Source: Sulfuricurvum sp.
GTDB lineage: Bacteria; Campylobacterota; Campylobacteria; Campylobacterales; Sulfurimonadaceae
Length of the DNA stretch: 16,307 bases
Assembly (NCBI GenBank): GCA_024635855.1
Contig: JAGXHZ010000154.1
Coordinates: 1-16,307, forward strand
Direction: 5' to 3'
Numbering within the stretch: the stretch's first letter is position 1; each line of letters starts with the position of its first letter. A program made the translations under genes and the position numbers. The notes below the pieces were generated by a model, which was not told the origin of the DNA, ran no database searches, and saw only the letters and a program-made list of their open reading frames with translations. Positions 6,632 to 13,466 of the stretch are shown in pieces.

Positions 6632-7013
6632 TGAAAAAAATTCTCTTACTCACTTTATTTTTAACGAGTTCATTATTGGCAGAGCTCGATTGGGCAGATT
6701 CTTATGAGCAAGGATTGGCAAAAGCCAAAAAAGAGCATAAGATCGTCATGCTAATGTTCTCAACAAAAACGTGTAAAATGTGCAATTATATGAAAAGTAC
6801 TGCGTATGACAACGAAGAGGTAATTGAATATGTTAAAAACTTTTTTGTCCCTATCGAGGTCGATATCCAAGCACATCCGGTTATCAAGTTTTTGGAACAC
6901 CGACCTATTATTTTTTAAACTCAGAGGGTAAACAAGTGGGTCGGATGATGGTAGGCGGTGCATCACCGGATGGATTTTTACAAAAACTTAAAGATGTGAA
7001 ACAAGGTAAATAA
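6631..7013 (+). pseudogene. Periplasmic thioredoxin-fold protein (CKMC), interrupted by a frameshift
   Basis: The first frame gives a 95-aa product with a signal peptide (MKKILLLTLFLTSSLLA) and a thioredoxin motif CKMC (C48, C51). It derails after VIKFL and stops at 6918. From 6894 the -1 frame continues in perfect family register, with GTPTYYFLNSEGKQVGRMMV carrying the cis-Pro TPT signature, and stops at 7013. Joined, the product is about 127 aa, like its 135-aa paralogue at the other end of the island. The slip lies at GTTTTTGG (6888-6895), so one base appears to be missing. It could be a real mutation, a homopolymer sequencing error, or -1 recoding. GGAG lies 5 nt before the ATG, which overlaps the dsbD stop (TAATG). 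It is the last gene of the operon. A truncated product would keep CxxC but lose the cis-Pro loop and probably not fold. Confidence 0.8.
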
Positions 7014-7210
7014 CATCTAGTCGCATCGGCGTAATGATTAGGAAGATCGAGTGAAATGAATGTGTCAAATTAGTGTCTTTTTTCCTCAAAAATATCCATA
7101 AAAGTGTACATTGTTCAAAAAAGCGACCGGAGAGCAATCTGGTTAATGATATAAGATAAATTGATTTGTAAAAGTCTGAAAGTATCGTAAATAAGGGAGT
7201 TATGTAAGTA
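7014..7210. other. Island right end, 197 bp with no gene recognised
   Basis: This AT-rich stretch lies between the thioredoxin stop and the right attachment copy. I see no coding frame of quality, no strong hairpin followed by a T-run that could end the operon, and no recombinase remnant. The minus-strand frame that crosses it and enters tRNA-Ser looks accidental. Confidence 0.4.
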
Positions 7211-7269
7211 TGATGGCGGGCCACTAAGGATTTGAACCTTAGGAGGTTTAACCCTCGCCGGTTTTCAAG
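7211..7269 (-). repeat. Right attachment-site copy inside tRNA-Ser
   Basis: This segment is identical over 59 bp to 2129-2187. It begins in the anticodon loop of tRNA-Ser and ends three bases beyond the encoded CCA. As the island lies downstream of the tRNA 3' end, this copy would have come with the element and restored the tRNA. Confidence 0.8.
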
Positions 7270-7301
7270 ACCGGTGCAATCGACCACTCTGCCAGTGACC
7301 C
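7214..7301 (-). tRNA. tRNA-Ser (anticodon UGA)
   Basis: This is an 88-nt class II tRNA. The acceptor pairs GGGTCAC with GTGGCCC (one G-U), U8 follows, the discriminator is G73, and CCA is encoded. The anticodon stem-loop gives TGA at 7267-7265, with a long variable arm (GAGGGTTAAACCTC) and a T-arm TAAGG-TTCAAAT-CCTTA. It is the last gene of the four-tRNA operon, and its 3' part is duplicated at 2129-2187, marking an integration site. Confidence 0.95.
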
Positions 7302-7328
7302 GCATAAAAATGAGCATATTTTACATCT

Positions 7329-7402
7329 TGGAGGTGGCACCCAGATTCGAACTGGGGGTCAAGGTTTTGCAAACCAGCGCCTTACCACTTGGCCATGCCA
7401 CC
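7329..7402 (-). tRNA. tRNA-Cys (anticodon GCA)
   Basis: This 74-nt tRNA has the acceptor GGTGGCA/TGCCACC, U73 and an encoded CCA. The anticodon loop TTGCAAA puts GCA at 7370-7368, and GTTCGAATC is in the T-arm. U73 and GCA are the cysteine identity elements. It lies 27 nt before tRNA-Ser in the same operon. Confidence 0.95.
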
Positions 7403-7415
7403 ATCCATGTAATTG

Positions 7416-7502
7416 TGGTGCCCGGAGCCGGACTTGAACCGGCACAGTGTTACCACCGAGGGATTTTAAGTCCCTTGCGTCTACCGATTTCGCCATCCGG
7501 GC
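7416..7502 (-). tRNA. tRNA-Leu (anticodon UAA)
   Basis: This is an 87-nt class II tRNA. The acceptor GCCCGGA/TCCGGGC is followed by A73 and an encoded CCA. The anticodon loop CTTAAAA puts TAA at 7468-7466. It has a long variable arm and a T-loop GGTTCAAGTCC. It resembles E. coli tRNA-Leu(UAA) closely in the acceptor and anticodon arms. It is 13 nt before tRNA-Cys. Confidence 0.95.
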
Positions 7503-7510
7503 AACGATAA

Positions 7511-7563
7511 CAAAAAAATACCTCAACTAAAACATCAAAATCTTGATATTTCAACTGAGGTAT
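7511..7563 (-). terminator. Long terminator-like hairpin inside the tRNA operon
   Basis: On the minus strand 7563-7518 can fold into a 21-bp stem with a GATT loop. The outer 8 bp (ATACCTCA/TGAGGTAT) are Watson-Crick, the middle 7 and inner 6 include four G-U pairs, and T7 follows. The G-U pairs become A-C mismatches on the plus strand, so the structure fits the minus-strand RNA. It starts 1 nt after the tRNA-Gly CCA and ends 8 nt before tRNA-Leu. It may terminate or attenuate transcription after tRNA-Gly, or guide processing. Confidence 0.6.
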
Positions 7564-7564
7564 A

Positions 7565-7639
<75 letters not shown>

Positions 7640-7656
7640 ATTTTTTGTGGACTGGA

Positions 7657-7685
7657 AGTATAGCAAAAAAAATAATGTATGTAAA
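7657..7685 (-). promoter_or_regulatory. Promoter of the tRNA operon
   Basis: On the minus strand TTTACA (7685-7680) and TATACT (7662-7657) are separated by exactly 17 nt, including a run of eight T. Transcription would start near 7650, about 11 nt before tRNA-Gly. Confidence 0.7.
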
Positions 7686-7707
7686 GAGGCAGGAATAAAA
7701 AATTCGC

Positions 7708-7713
7708 TATAAT
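7708..7713 (+). promoter_or_regulatory. -10 box of the ilvD promoter
   Basis: A perfect TATAAT (context TTCGCTATAATGAG) lies 30 nt before the ilvD ATG. No standard -35 is seen. This is typical of Campylobacterota sigma-70 promoters, which rely on the -10 element and upstream AT-rich DNA. Confidence 0.5.
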
Positions 7714-7743
7714 GAGAAATATTGAAATAATTAAGGAATTTTT

Positions 7744-9432
7744 ATGCGCAGTGATACGATTAAAAAAGGGTTTGACAGAACTCCTCACCGAAGTTTGTTG
7801 CGAGCAACGGGATTAAAAGATGAAGATTTTAGTAAGCCGTTTATTGGTGTTGCAAACTCTCATATTGACATTATTCCGGGGCACTTTTTTCTTCAAGAGT
7901 ACGGTCGCATCGTAAAAGAAGCGATTCGCGAAGCGGGCGGTGTACCGTTTGAGTTTAATACCATCGGCGTGGATGACGGTATTGCTATGGGGCATGACGG
8001 GATGTTGTATAGTTTACCAAGTCGTGAGTTGATCGCGGACAGTATCGAGACGGTGATGAATGCGCATAAGCTTGATGGGTTGATCTGTATTCCCAACTGT
8101 GACAAGATCGTTCCGGGGATGTTAATGGGAGCCCTTCGTGTAAATGTTCCGACGATTTTTGTTTCTGGCGGACCGATGAAGGCAGGGCATAAAAAAGATG
8201 GAACGCCTATCGATCTTGCAACAGCATTTGAAGCCGTGGGTCAACACGCCAATGGCAAGATGAGTGATGAAGAACTCTATGAGATCGAGTGTGAAGCGTG
8301 TCCAAGCGGCGGGTCATGTTCGGGAATGTTTACGGCAAACTCGATGAATACCCTTTGTGAAGCGATGGGGGTTGCGTTACCGGGTAACGGTACGGTTTTG
8401 GCAATGACACCTGAGCGTATTGCGATGGTCAAAGTAGCTGCGAAGCGTATTGTCGAAATGACACTGGATAAAAACAGTGAGAAGTGGAACATGCGTAATA
8501 TTCTCAATGACAAAGCGATCCATAATGCGTTTGTTATCGATATGGCAATGGGCGGTTCAAGCAATACCGTGTTGCATTTGTTGAGTATTGCCAAAGAGGC
8601 GGAAGTTGATTTCAGCATTCACAAAATCAATGAAATTTCGGAAAAAGTTGCTCATATCGCAAAAATTTCTCCGTCACTTTCGACCGTTCACATGGACGAT
8701 ATCAACCGTGCGGGCGGTGTTAATGCCGTTATGAAAGAAGTAAGTCGTCGAGGCGGTTTACTGGAGCTTGATGCCTTGATGGTTACCGGTGAGACACTGG
8801 GTGAACGGATTAAAGACGCGGTTATCAAAGATACCAATATTATCCATACTAATGAAAATGCTTTTTCTCAAGTCGGAGGGCTCTCGATTTTATTCGGTAA
8901 TTTAGCGCTTGAGGGTGCTGTTGTCAAAACCGCAGGAATCACTCCAAATATGCGTCAATTTACGGGAAAAGCGATTTGTTTTAACTCCCAAAATGAAGCT
9001 ATTGCTGGAATTATGGGTCATAAAGTCAAAGCGGGAGATGTTGTTGTTATCCGCTACGAAGGACCAAAAGGGGGTCCTGGAATGCAAGAGATGCTAGCTC
9101 CAACGGCACTGATTATGGGTATGGGACTGGGTGAGAGCGTAGCACTGATCACAGACGGACGTTTTAGCGGAGCAACACGAGGTGCATCCATCGGGCACGT
9201 GAGTCCGGAAGCAGCTGAGGGGGGGCTTATTGCTCTCATCGAAGACGGTGATGAGATCCAAATCGATGTCGATACCCATTTGCTTCAGCTCAATGTCGAT
9301 GAAGAGATACTTTCTGTGCGTCGTCATGCATGGAAACCACACAAAAAAGAGATTACGTCCAAGTGGCTTAAACGTTACAGCCTTCTTGTCTCTAATGCTT
9401 CGAATGGGGCTGCGTTAAAAACGGAACTGTAA
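7744..9432 (+). CDS. ilvD: Dihydroxy-acid dehydratase
   Basis: This 562-aa cytoplasmic iron-sulfur enzyme converts 2,3-dihydroxy-isovalerate and 2,3-dihydroxy-3-methylvalerate to the 2-oxo acids of the valine/isoleucine pathway. It is full length. Signatures are [10 protein letters not shown] (C119, K121), [18 protein letters not shown] (C186, C192), the Mg-binding VDDGI (77-81), and GGPGMQEM and [11 protein letters not shown] in the C-terminal half. Around residue 45 it has [10 protein letters not shown] without a cysteine, as in the E. coli/Campylobacter group that carries an oxygen-sensitive [4Fe-4S] cluster, unlike the [2Fe-2S] enzymes with a third cysteine there. AAGGA lies 7 nt before the ATG. 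It appears to be a single-gene unit, divergent from the tRNA operon and followed by inverted repeats. Confidence 0.97.
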   Translation: MRSDTIKKGFDRTPHRSLLRATGLKDEDFSKPFIGVANSHIDIIPGHFFLQEYGRIVKEAIREAGGVPFEFNTIGVDDGIAMGHDGMLYSLPSRELIADSIETVMNAHKLDGLICIPNCDKIVPGMLMGALRVNVPTIFVSGGPMKAGHKKDGTPIDLATAFEAVGQHANGKMSDEELYEIECEACPSGGSCSGMFTANSMNTLCEAMGVALPGNGTVLAMTPERIAMVKVAAKRIVEMTLDKNSEKWNMRNILNDKAIHNAFVIDMAMGGSSNTVLHLLSIAKEAEVDFSIHKINEISEKVAHIAKISPSLSTVHMDDINRAGGVNAVMKEVSRRGGLLELDALMVTGETLGERIKDAVIKDTNIIHTNENAFSQVGGLSILFGNLALEGAVVKTAGITPNMRQFTGKAICFNSQNEAIAGIMGHKVKAGDVVVIRYEGPKGGPGMQEMLAPTALIMGMGLGESVALITDGRFSGATRGASIGHVSPEAAEGGLIALIEDGDEIQIDVDTHLLQLNVDEEILSVRRHAWKPHKKEITSKWLKRYSLLVSNASNGAALKTEL

Positions 9433-9515
9433 TACCGCACTTGATACGGTATCCATAAATAGTGAATGGATTCCGTGTCATGGCACGGAATGACGAGAGT
9501 TAAGCTCCTTTTTTT
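9432..9515 (+). repeat. Cluster of three inverted repeats behind ilvD, likely terminator region
   Basis: Three consecutive inverted repeats follow the ilvD stop: ATACCG/CGGTAT (9432-9437, 9447-9452), ATCCAT/ATGGAT (9451-9456, 9466-9471) and ATTCCGTG/CACGGAAT (9470-9477, 9484-9491, 6-nt loop). Adjacent repeats share their end bases. Seven T follow at 9509-9515. The T-run is 17 nt from the last stem, so this is not a textbook intrinsic terminator. The CGTCATTCCGTG-like unit on the minus strand resembles dispersed intergenic palindromes known in many genomes. Confidence 0.5.
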
Positions 9516-9571
9516 ACTTTTATGAGTATTATAAACAAAAGTGATATTTTTGTGATAATAGGATGAGAAGT

Positions 9572-11689
9572 ATGTTGTGGTTTATGTATCAATCGTCTAC
9601 ACCGGGAGAGGTTAAATTCAATCGCTTGGTTTTAGGTTTTATTATGATTTTTGGGGTATTTTTACAAAATATCGGACTTTTTTATCTCTATTTTGCTATC
9701 AATTTATTTACGCTTATCACCACCCTCCATTATTCCCCGACCAGTTGGCTTTTACATTTTATTGAATTGATGGTCAAGCGATCCATCTGTACCATTTCTC
9801 CTGCGTATGAACGCTCCTATTTTATGAATCGAGAGAGTGAATGGTTTGAGTTGTTCCTACGGCTGCTGGTCTCCTCTATTGCTATTGGATTTTTCTTCTA
9901 TTATCCTCTCATTACATGGTTGATAGGGACATTTATAGGGGTGTTTATGATGATTAGCACCTTTTTTGGCTTTTGTCTTTCAGTGTTAGGCTACATAGGG
10001 CTTAAAAGTTTGCAAAAATCTTCATCGTGCTCTAGTGATTTGCAGGAATTGACTACGAATAAAAATTGTATTCTTGCTCGGAATGGGTTTAAACCGTATG
10101 CAAGGTGTGATTATTGCTCCCTTGCAGCCCCTAAGTGTACGGGAATACAATTTAATGGATTTGTATTTGCTATCGGATTTTTGGCAGCACTTTTTATGTT
10201 TATTACGGATACATTTTGGCGCGATCTTAATATTGTTGTCATTATTTCTCTTTTATTTTGGCTGACATATAAAGTGACGATCAATACCGATCAACTTGCC
10301 CGTGCTGATTTTGAGAACCATGAATTGAATGTACAGCTTAAAAACTACAATGAATCGCTTGAAGCCGAAGTCTCTCGCCGTACGCAAGAACTGGAAAAAA
10401 TGGTTAAGCTGGATTCGATTACCGGGTTGGTGAATCGTTATGAGTTTGAGCAGCGCCTCAAAGCTGCAATAGAGAGTACGAAGAAAGGTGAAGCGACTCA
10501 TGTGATGTGCTACATCGATTTGGATCAATTTAAAATCGTCAATGACAAGTGCGGACACATTGCAGGAGATGAGCTCTTGCGCCAGATCGCTCTTGTTTTA
10601 AAGCGTTCTGCACGAGAGTGTGACGTGGTTGCGCGATTAGGCGGTGATGAGTTTGGGATTATTTATATTGATTCGACTCTTGAAGATGCTCAATTACAAG
10701 GTCAGCGGTTGCTTAATGCGATAGGCGAGTATCGATTTAATTATCAAGGCAATACCTTCCGAATAGGGGCAAGTATAGGGATGGTAGGAATTATGAAAGA
10801 GTGCTGCACTTTGACCAATCTCTTGTCTCAAGCGGACGCTGCGTGTTATGCGGCAAAAGACGGCGGTCGAAACCGTATTCACGTAGCACATCCAAAAGAC
10901 GCAACGATTCAAGAGCGCCGCAACCAAATGCAGTGGATTGGACGGCTTGAAGAGGCGTTGATTACTAATTCATTTGTTTTGTACGTTCAGCCGATTGTTC
11001 CCGTTTTAGATCCGCTTCAACGTAGGCATTATGAAGTTTTAGTGCGGCTTCGTGAAGAAAGTGGGGAGATTATCCCTCCTATGGCATTTATACCCGCAGC
11101 AGAGCGTTATGGTTTTATGCCCAAACTCGATCGATGGGTGATGGAAAATACCTTTAAAAGCTTTACAAAGATTTGGCATGAAGTGAATGAAGAGACGTAT
11201 TTTAGTATCAATATTTCAGGCGCGTCTTTGGGTGATGCGAGGACAAAAGATTTTATACGTGGATTGTTCGGAAATTATGGTGTCCCCTATCACACGATAA
11301 CGTTTGAAATCACAGAGACCGAAGCAGTTGGGAATATGACGAATGCTTTGGAGTTTATCAATGAGTTTCGAGCATTGGGATGCCGTTTTGCATTGGATGA
11401 TTTTGGATGCGGGCTCTCATCGTTTTCGTATTTGCAGAATATGCCGATCGATTATTTAAAAATAGATGGCTCTTTCGTTCATGATATTCATCTTAATCCG
11501 ATTAACCGCGCAATGGTAGATGCCATTAACCAAATAGGGCACGTTATGGGCATCGCAACCATTTGTGAGTATGTTGAGACTGCTGCTGTCTTGCATGTGC
11601 TTAATGAGCTTAATGTGGACTTTGCGCAAGGGTACCATATCGATCGTCCGTTCCCGATCGAAATATTATTTACACCGCAGGGTTTGTAA
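9572..11689 (+). CDS. Membrane GGDEF-EAL cyclic-di-GMP protein with DUF4395-like N-terminus
   Basis: This protein of about 705 aa is predicted to make and/or degrade cyclic di-GMP. The N-terminal 145 residues hold paired hydrophobic helices resembling DUF4395 (KFNRLVLGF, then STFFGFCLSVLGYIGLK). A loop with five cysteines (C153, C166, C179, C182, C189) and one or two more helices (to about 235) follow, then a coiled-coil linker (NYNESLEAEVSRRTQELEKM). The cyclase domain has GGDEF (357-361) and an inhibitory-site RECD (348-351). The phosphodiesterase domain has EVL instead of EAL (E488) but keeps N547, E579, the DDFG aspartates (D609, D610), K630, E666 and Q686. I chose the ATG at 9572 because AGGA lies 8 nt upstream; the ATG at 9563 has none. 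It overlaps the convergent pglF by 20 nt. Confidence 0.9.
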   Translation: MLWFMYQSSTPGEVKFNRLVLGFIMIFGVFLQNIGLFYLYFAINLFTLITTLHYSPTSWLLHFIELMVKRSICTISPAYERSYFMNRESEWFELFLRLLVSSIAIGFFFYYPLITWLIGTFIGVFMMISTFFGFCLSVLGYIGLKSLQKSSSCSSDLQELTTNKNCILARNGFKPYARCDYCSLAAPKCTGIQFNGFVFAIGFLAALFMFITDTFWRDLNIVVIISLLFWLTYKVTINTDQLARADFENHELNVQLKNYNESLEAEVSRRTQELEKMVKLDSITGLVNRYEFEQRLKAAIESTKKGEATHVMCYIDLDQFKIVNDKCGHIAGDELLRQIALVLKRSARECDVVARLGGDEFGIIYIDSTLEDAQLQGQRLLNAIGEYRFNYQGNTFRIGASIGMVGIMKECCTLTNLLSQADAACYAAKDGGRNRIHVAHPKDATIQERRNQMQWIGRLEEALITNSFVLYVQPIVPVLDPLQRRHYEVLVRLREESGEIIPPMAFIPAAERYGFMPKLDRWVMENTFKSFTKIWHEVNEETYFSINISGASLGDARTKDFIRGLFGNYGVPYHTITFEITETEAVGNMTNALEFINEFRALGCRFALDDFGCGLSSFSYLQNMPIDYLKIDGSFVHDIHLNPINRAMVDAINQIGHVMGIATICEYVETAAVLHVLNELNVDFAQGYHIDRPFPIEILFTPQGL

Positions 11690-13463
11690 ATTCGGGGACG
11701 ATTTGACGAAGAGCATTAATGGGTTCATTTGAGAGCAGAAGCGTTTGAATATCGTTACGCAATTGCTCGATAGGATAGAGCGTTGACCCTGCGATCATAA
11801 TCGAATCAAAAGCGGTTTTTTGTTCGCTCTCATCAATCAAAAGTTCTTCATACAGTTTTTCCCCCGGACGTAATCCCGTGGTCACTATCTCAATATCATT
11901 ATGCGCATAAAGTCGAATCATCGTGCGCGCTAAATCAATAATCCGAATAGGTTCTCCCATGTCAAGAATAAAAAGTTCACCGCCACGGGCAATAGCAGCT
12001 GCTTGAAGAACGAGCTGGCACGCTTCGCTAATGAGCATAAAATAGCGAGTTATATCAGGATGTGTCAGGGTGATGGGTCCGCCTGCTTCGATTTGCTCTT
12101 TGAATTTTGGAATAACACTTCCGCTGGAACCCAAAACATTCCCAAAACGAACCGCCACAATCTCGCTGTTTCGTGAATCAACGTTTTGGGCATAGAGTTC
12201 AACGATCCGCTTCGTCGTTCCCATGATGTTCGTGGGCCGTACCGCTTTGTCAGTGGATATGATGACGATCTTGGCAACATTATGATCGATGGCACTGTCG
12301 ATGACGTTGCAGCTTCCAATGACGTTGTTGGTAATCGCCGCATGGATGTTGGCTTCACACAGAGGAACGTGCTTGTAGGCGGCAGCGTGAATAAGGATAT
12401 CGGGTTTGCCAATGCTGATAATGGAATCAAGCATAGTGCGATCGAGTATATTACACAGTCGCAGGTGGGCTCTGGGAAGTTTTTCGCCGATTTGATAAAG
12501 ATTGTATTCACTGTGATCGATTAAGATGAGTTCTGATGCGCCAAAGAGATGACATTGTAAGGCAATTTCACTCCCGATACTTCCTCCTGCCCCGGTAATC
12601 ATAATCGTTTTACCCTGTATAAAGTTATCGATGGTTTGGGTGTCAAGATCTTTGGGGTGACGGGCTAGAAGATCTTCGATACGAAGAGGTTCAACTGAGC
12701 TGATTGTGTCGCTTAAGTTAATGGAGCGTTTGATTTCCTGTATGGAAGTTTCTTTGAGGTTGGCGTAAATTTGTTGCAATGTTTTTTGTGGCAAAGTCCC
12801 ATCGATGACTGCAGCAGTTATAGGGTGTTTTTGAACAATTTCGGAAAGTTGATGAAAATTATATACTTTGATATCGTGAATCGTTGAGCCGACCATATTC
12901 TGATTTTTGTCCAGTACCGCGATAATGGCAAGAGGATAGTAATCTCCTTTTAACAAACTTTTAATAAGAGTGTCGGTGTTAGAGGATATCCCTATGATGA
13001 TAGACGGTTTAAGTTTGCTGATGCTACCGCTTGACTCTATCAAAAGCCGCTTGGAAAAACGTAGTGCCCCTAAGAAAATAAAGGAGAGAAGTAGATCAAT
13101 AATAATAACACTTCTAGGAAAGGGATTAAAAGGTTCGGGAAAAACCAAAAAGAATAAAGAAAACAGAGTGTACGCTAAAAGATGGGCAAAAAAAAGTTTT
13201 TTAGCATCATTAAGGGCAAAAAAACGCCAAATAAAACGATAGCCATCAAAGAGAGCAATCGTAGATATTTTTAGTACAATAATCAAAAATACAACATACC
13301 AAAAGGGGAGGAGAAAATTTTCTGGGATGGCAAAATTAAAACGGAGCAGATACGCACTATAAAGAGTAAAAACCGAAAGAAAGATATCCGCAAGGACGAA
13401 AAACATCAGCCGTTTTGTACTGCTTGGTGTCAGCATCTGTGCGCTTGGCTTTTCTTGTTGCAT
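11670..13463 (-). CDS. pglF: PglF-type UDP-GlcNAc 4,6-dehydratase, membrane-bound
   Basis: This 597-aa enzyme (C. jejuni PglF is 590) makes UDP-4-keto-6-deoxy-GlcNAc, the first step to diacetylbacillosamine or related sugars for glycans. The N-terminus has four membrane helices (about 20-140), then a CoA/NAD-binding-like domain with IIIGIS. The catalytic short-chain dehydrogenase domain starts at about 284 with TGAGGSIGSE (290-299). The active site is STDKAVRP (T404, D405, K406) with M414 and K418 in NIMGTTKR. The usual tyrosine is a methionine, as in PglF and other inverting and non-inverting long 4,6-dehydratases. GLRPGEKLYEELL is near the C-terminus. It follows pglB after 3 nt, with no clear ribosome site, so it is probably coupled. 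Aminotransferase and acetyltransferase genes (pglE, pglD) are not in the window. A CapD-like dehydratase for another polysaccharide is the alternative. Confidence 0.88.
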   Translation of the reverse strand: MQQEKPSAQMLTPSSTKRLMFFVLADIFLSVFTLYSAYLLRFNFAIPENFLLPFWYVVFLIIVLKISTIALFDGYRFIWRFFALNDAKKLFFAHLLAYTLFSLFFLVFPEPFNPFPRSVIIIDLLLSFIFLGALRFSKRLLIESSGSISKLKPSIIIGISSNTDTLIKSLLKGDYYPLAIIAVLDKNQNMVGSTIHDIKVYNFHQLSEIVQKHPITAAVIDGTLPQKTLQQIYANLKETSIQEIKRSINLSDTISSVEPLRIEDLLARHPKDLDTQTIDNFIQGKTIMITGAGGSIGSEIALQCHLFGASELILIDHSEYNLYQIGEKLPRAHLRLCNILDRTMLDSIISIGKPDILIHAAAYKHVPLCEANIHAAITNNVIGSCNVIDSAIDHNVAKIVIISTDKAVRPTNIMGTTKRIVELYAQNVDSRNSEIVAVRFGNVLGSSGSVIPKFKEQIEAGGPITLTHPDITRYFMLISEACQLVLQAAAIARGGELFILDMGEPIRIIDLARTMIRLYAHNDIEIVTTGLRPGEKLYEELLIDESEQKTAFDSIMIAGSTLYPIEQLRNDIQTLLLSNEPINALRQIVPEFTNPAV

Positions 13464-13466
13464 TGT

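Larger units (their letters stand above)
2129..7269. mobile_element. tRNA-Ser-integrated genomic island, about 5.1 kb, without integrase
   Basis: The block is bounded by two perfect 59-bp direct repeats (2129-2187 and 7211-7269), a period of 5,082 bp. The right copy is part of an intact tRNA-Ser(UGA) on the minus strand. The left copy holds only the anticodon-loop-to-3'-end part in the same orientation. This is the arrangement left by tyrosine recombinases that cross over in a tRNA anticodon loop and restore the tRNA with their own 3' half. Cargo: thioredoxin-fold gene, arsR-type regulator, double methyltransferase, dsbD, and a frameshifted thioredoxin gene. No integrase, excisionase, relaxase or plasmid gene is seen. 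The element is either decayed, mobilised in trans, or the remaining part of a larger one. The repeat is observed; the integration history is inferred. Confidence 0.75.

Noticed and set aside
6988..7317. Open frame of 109 codons on the minus strand over tRNA-Ser and the spacer
   Set aside because: It starts in the tRNA-Ser leader and translates the tRNA itself; it is a by-product of the duplicated tRNA sequence.
7232..7510. Plus-strand open frame across tRNA-Ser, tRNA-Cys and tRNA-Leu
   Set aside because: It is antisense to three good tRNA genes. Such frames are often mis-annotated as small proteins.
12065..12524. Frames on both strands within pglF
   Set aside because: They are shadows of the intact dehydratase domain, which has every expected motif in its own frame.
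12970..13242. Lysine-rich 90-aa frame on the plus strand
   Set aside because: It is the antisense of the PglF membrane region; the basic composition comes from complementing hydrophobic codons.
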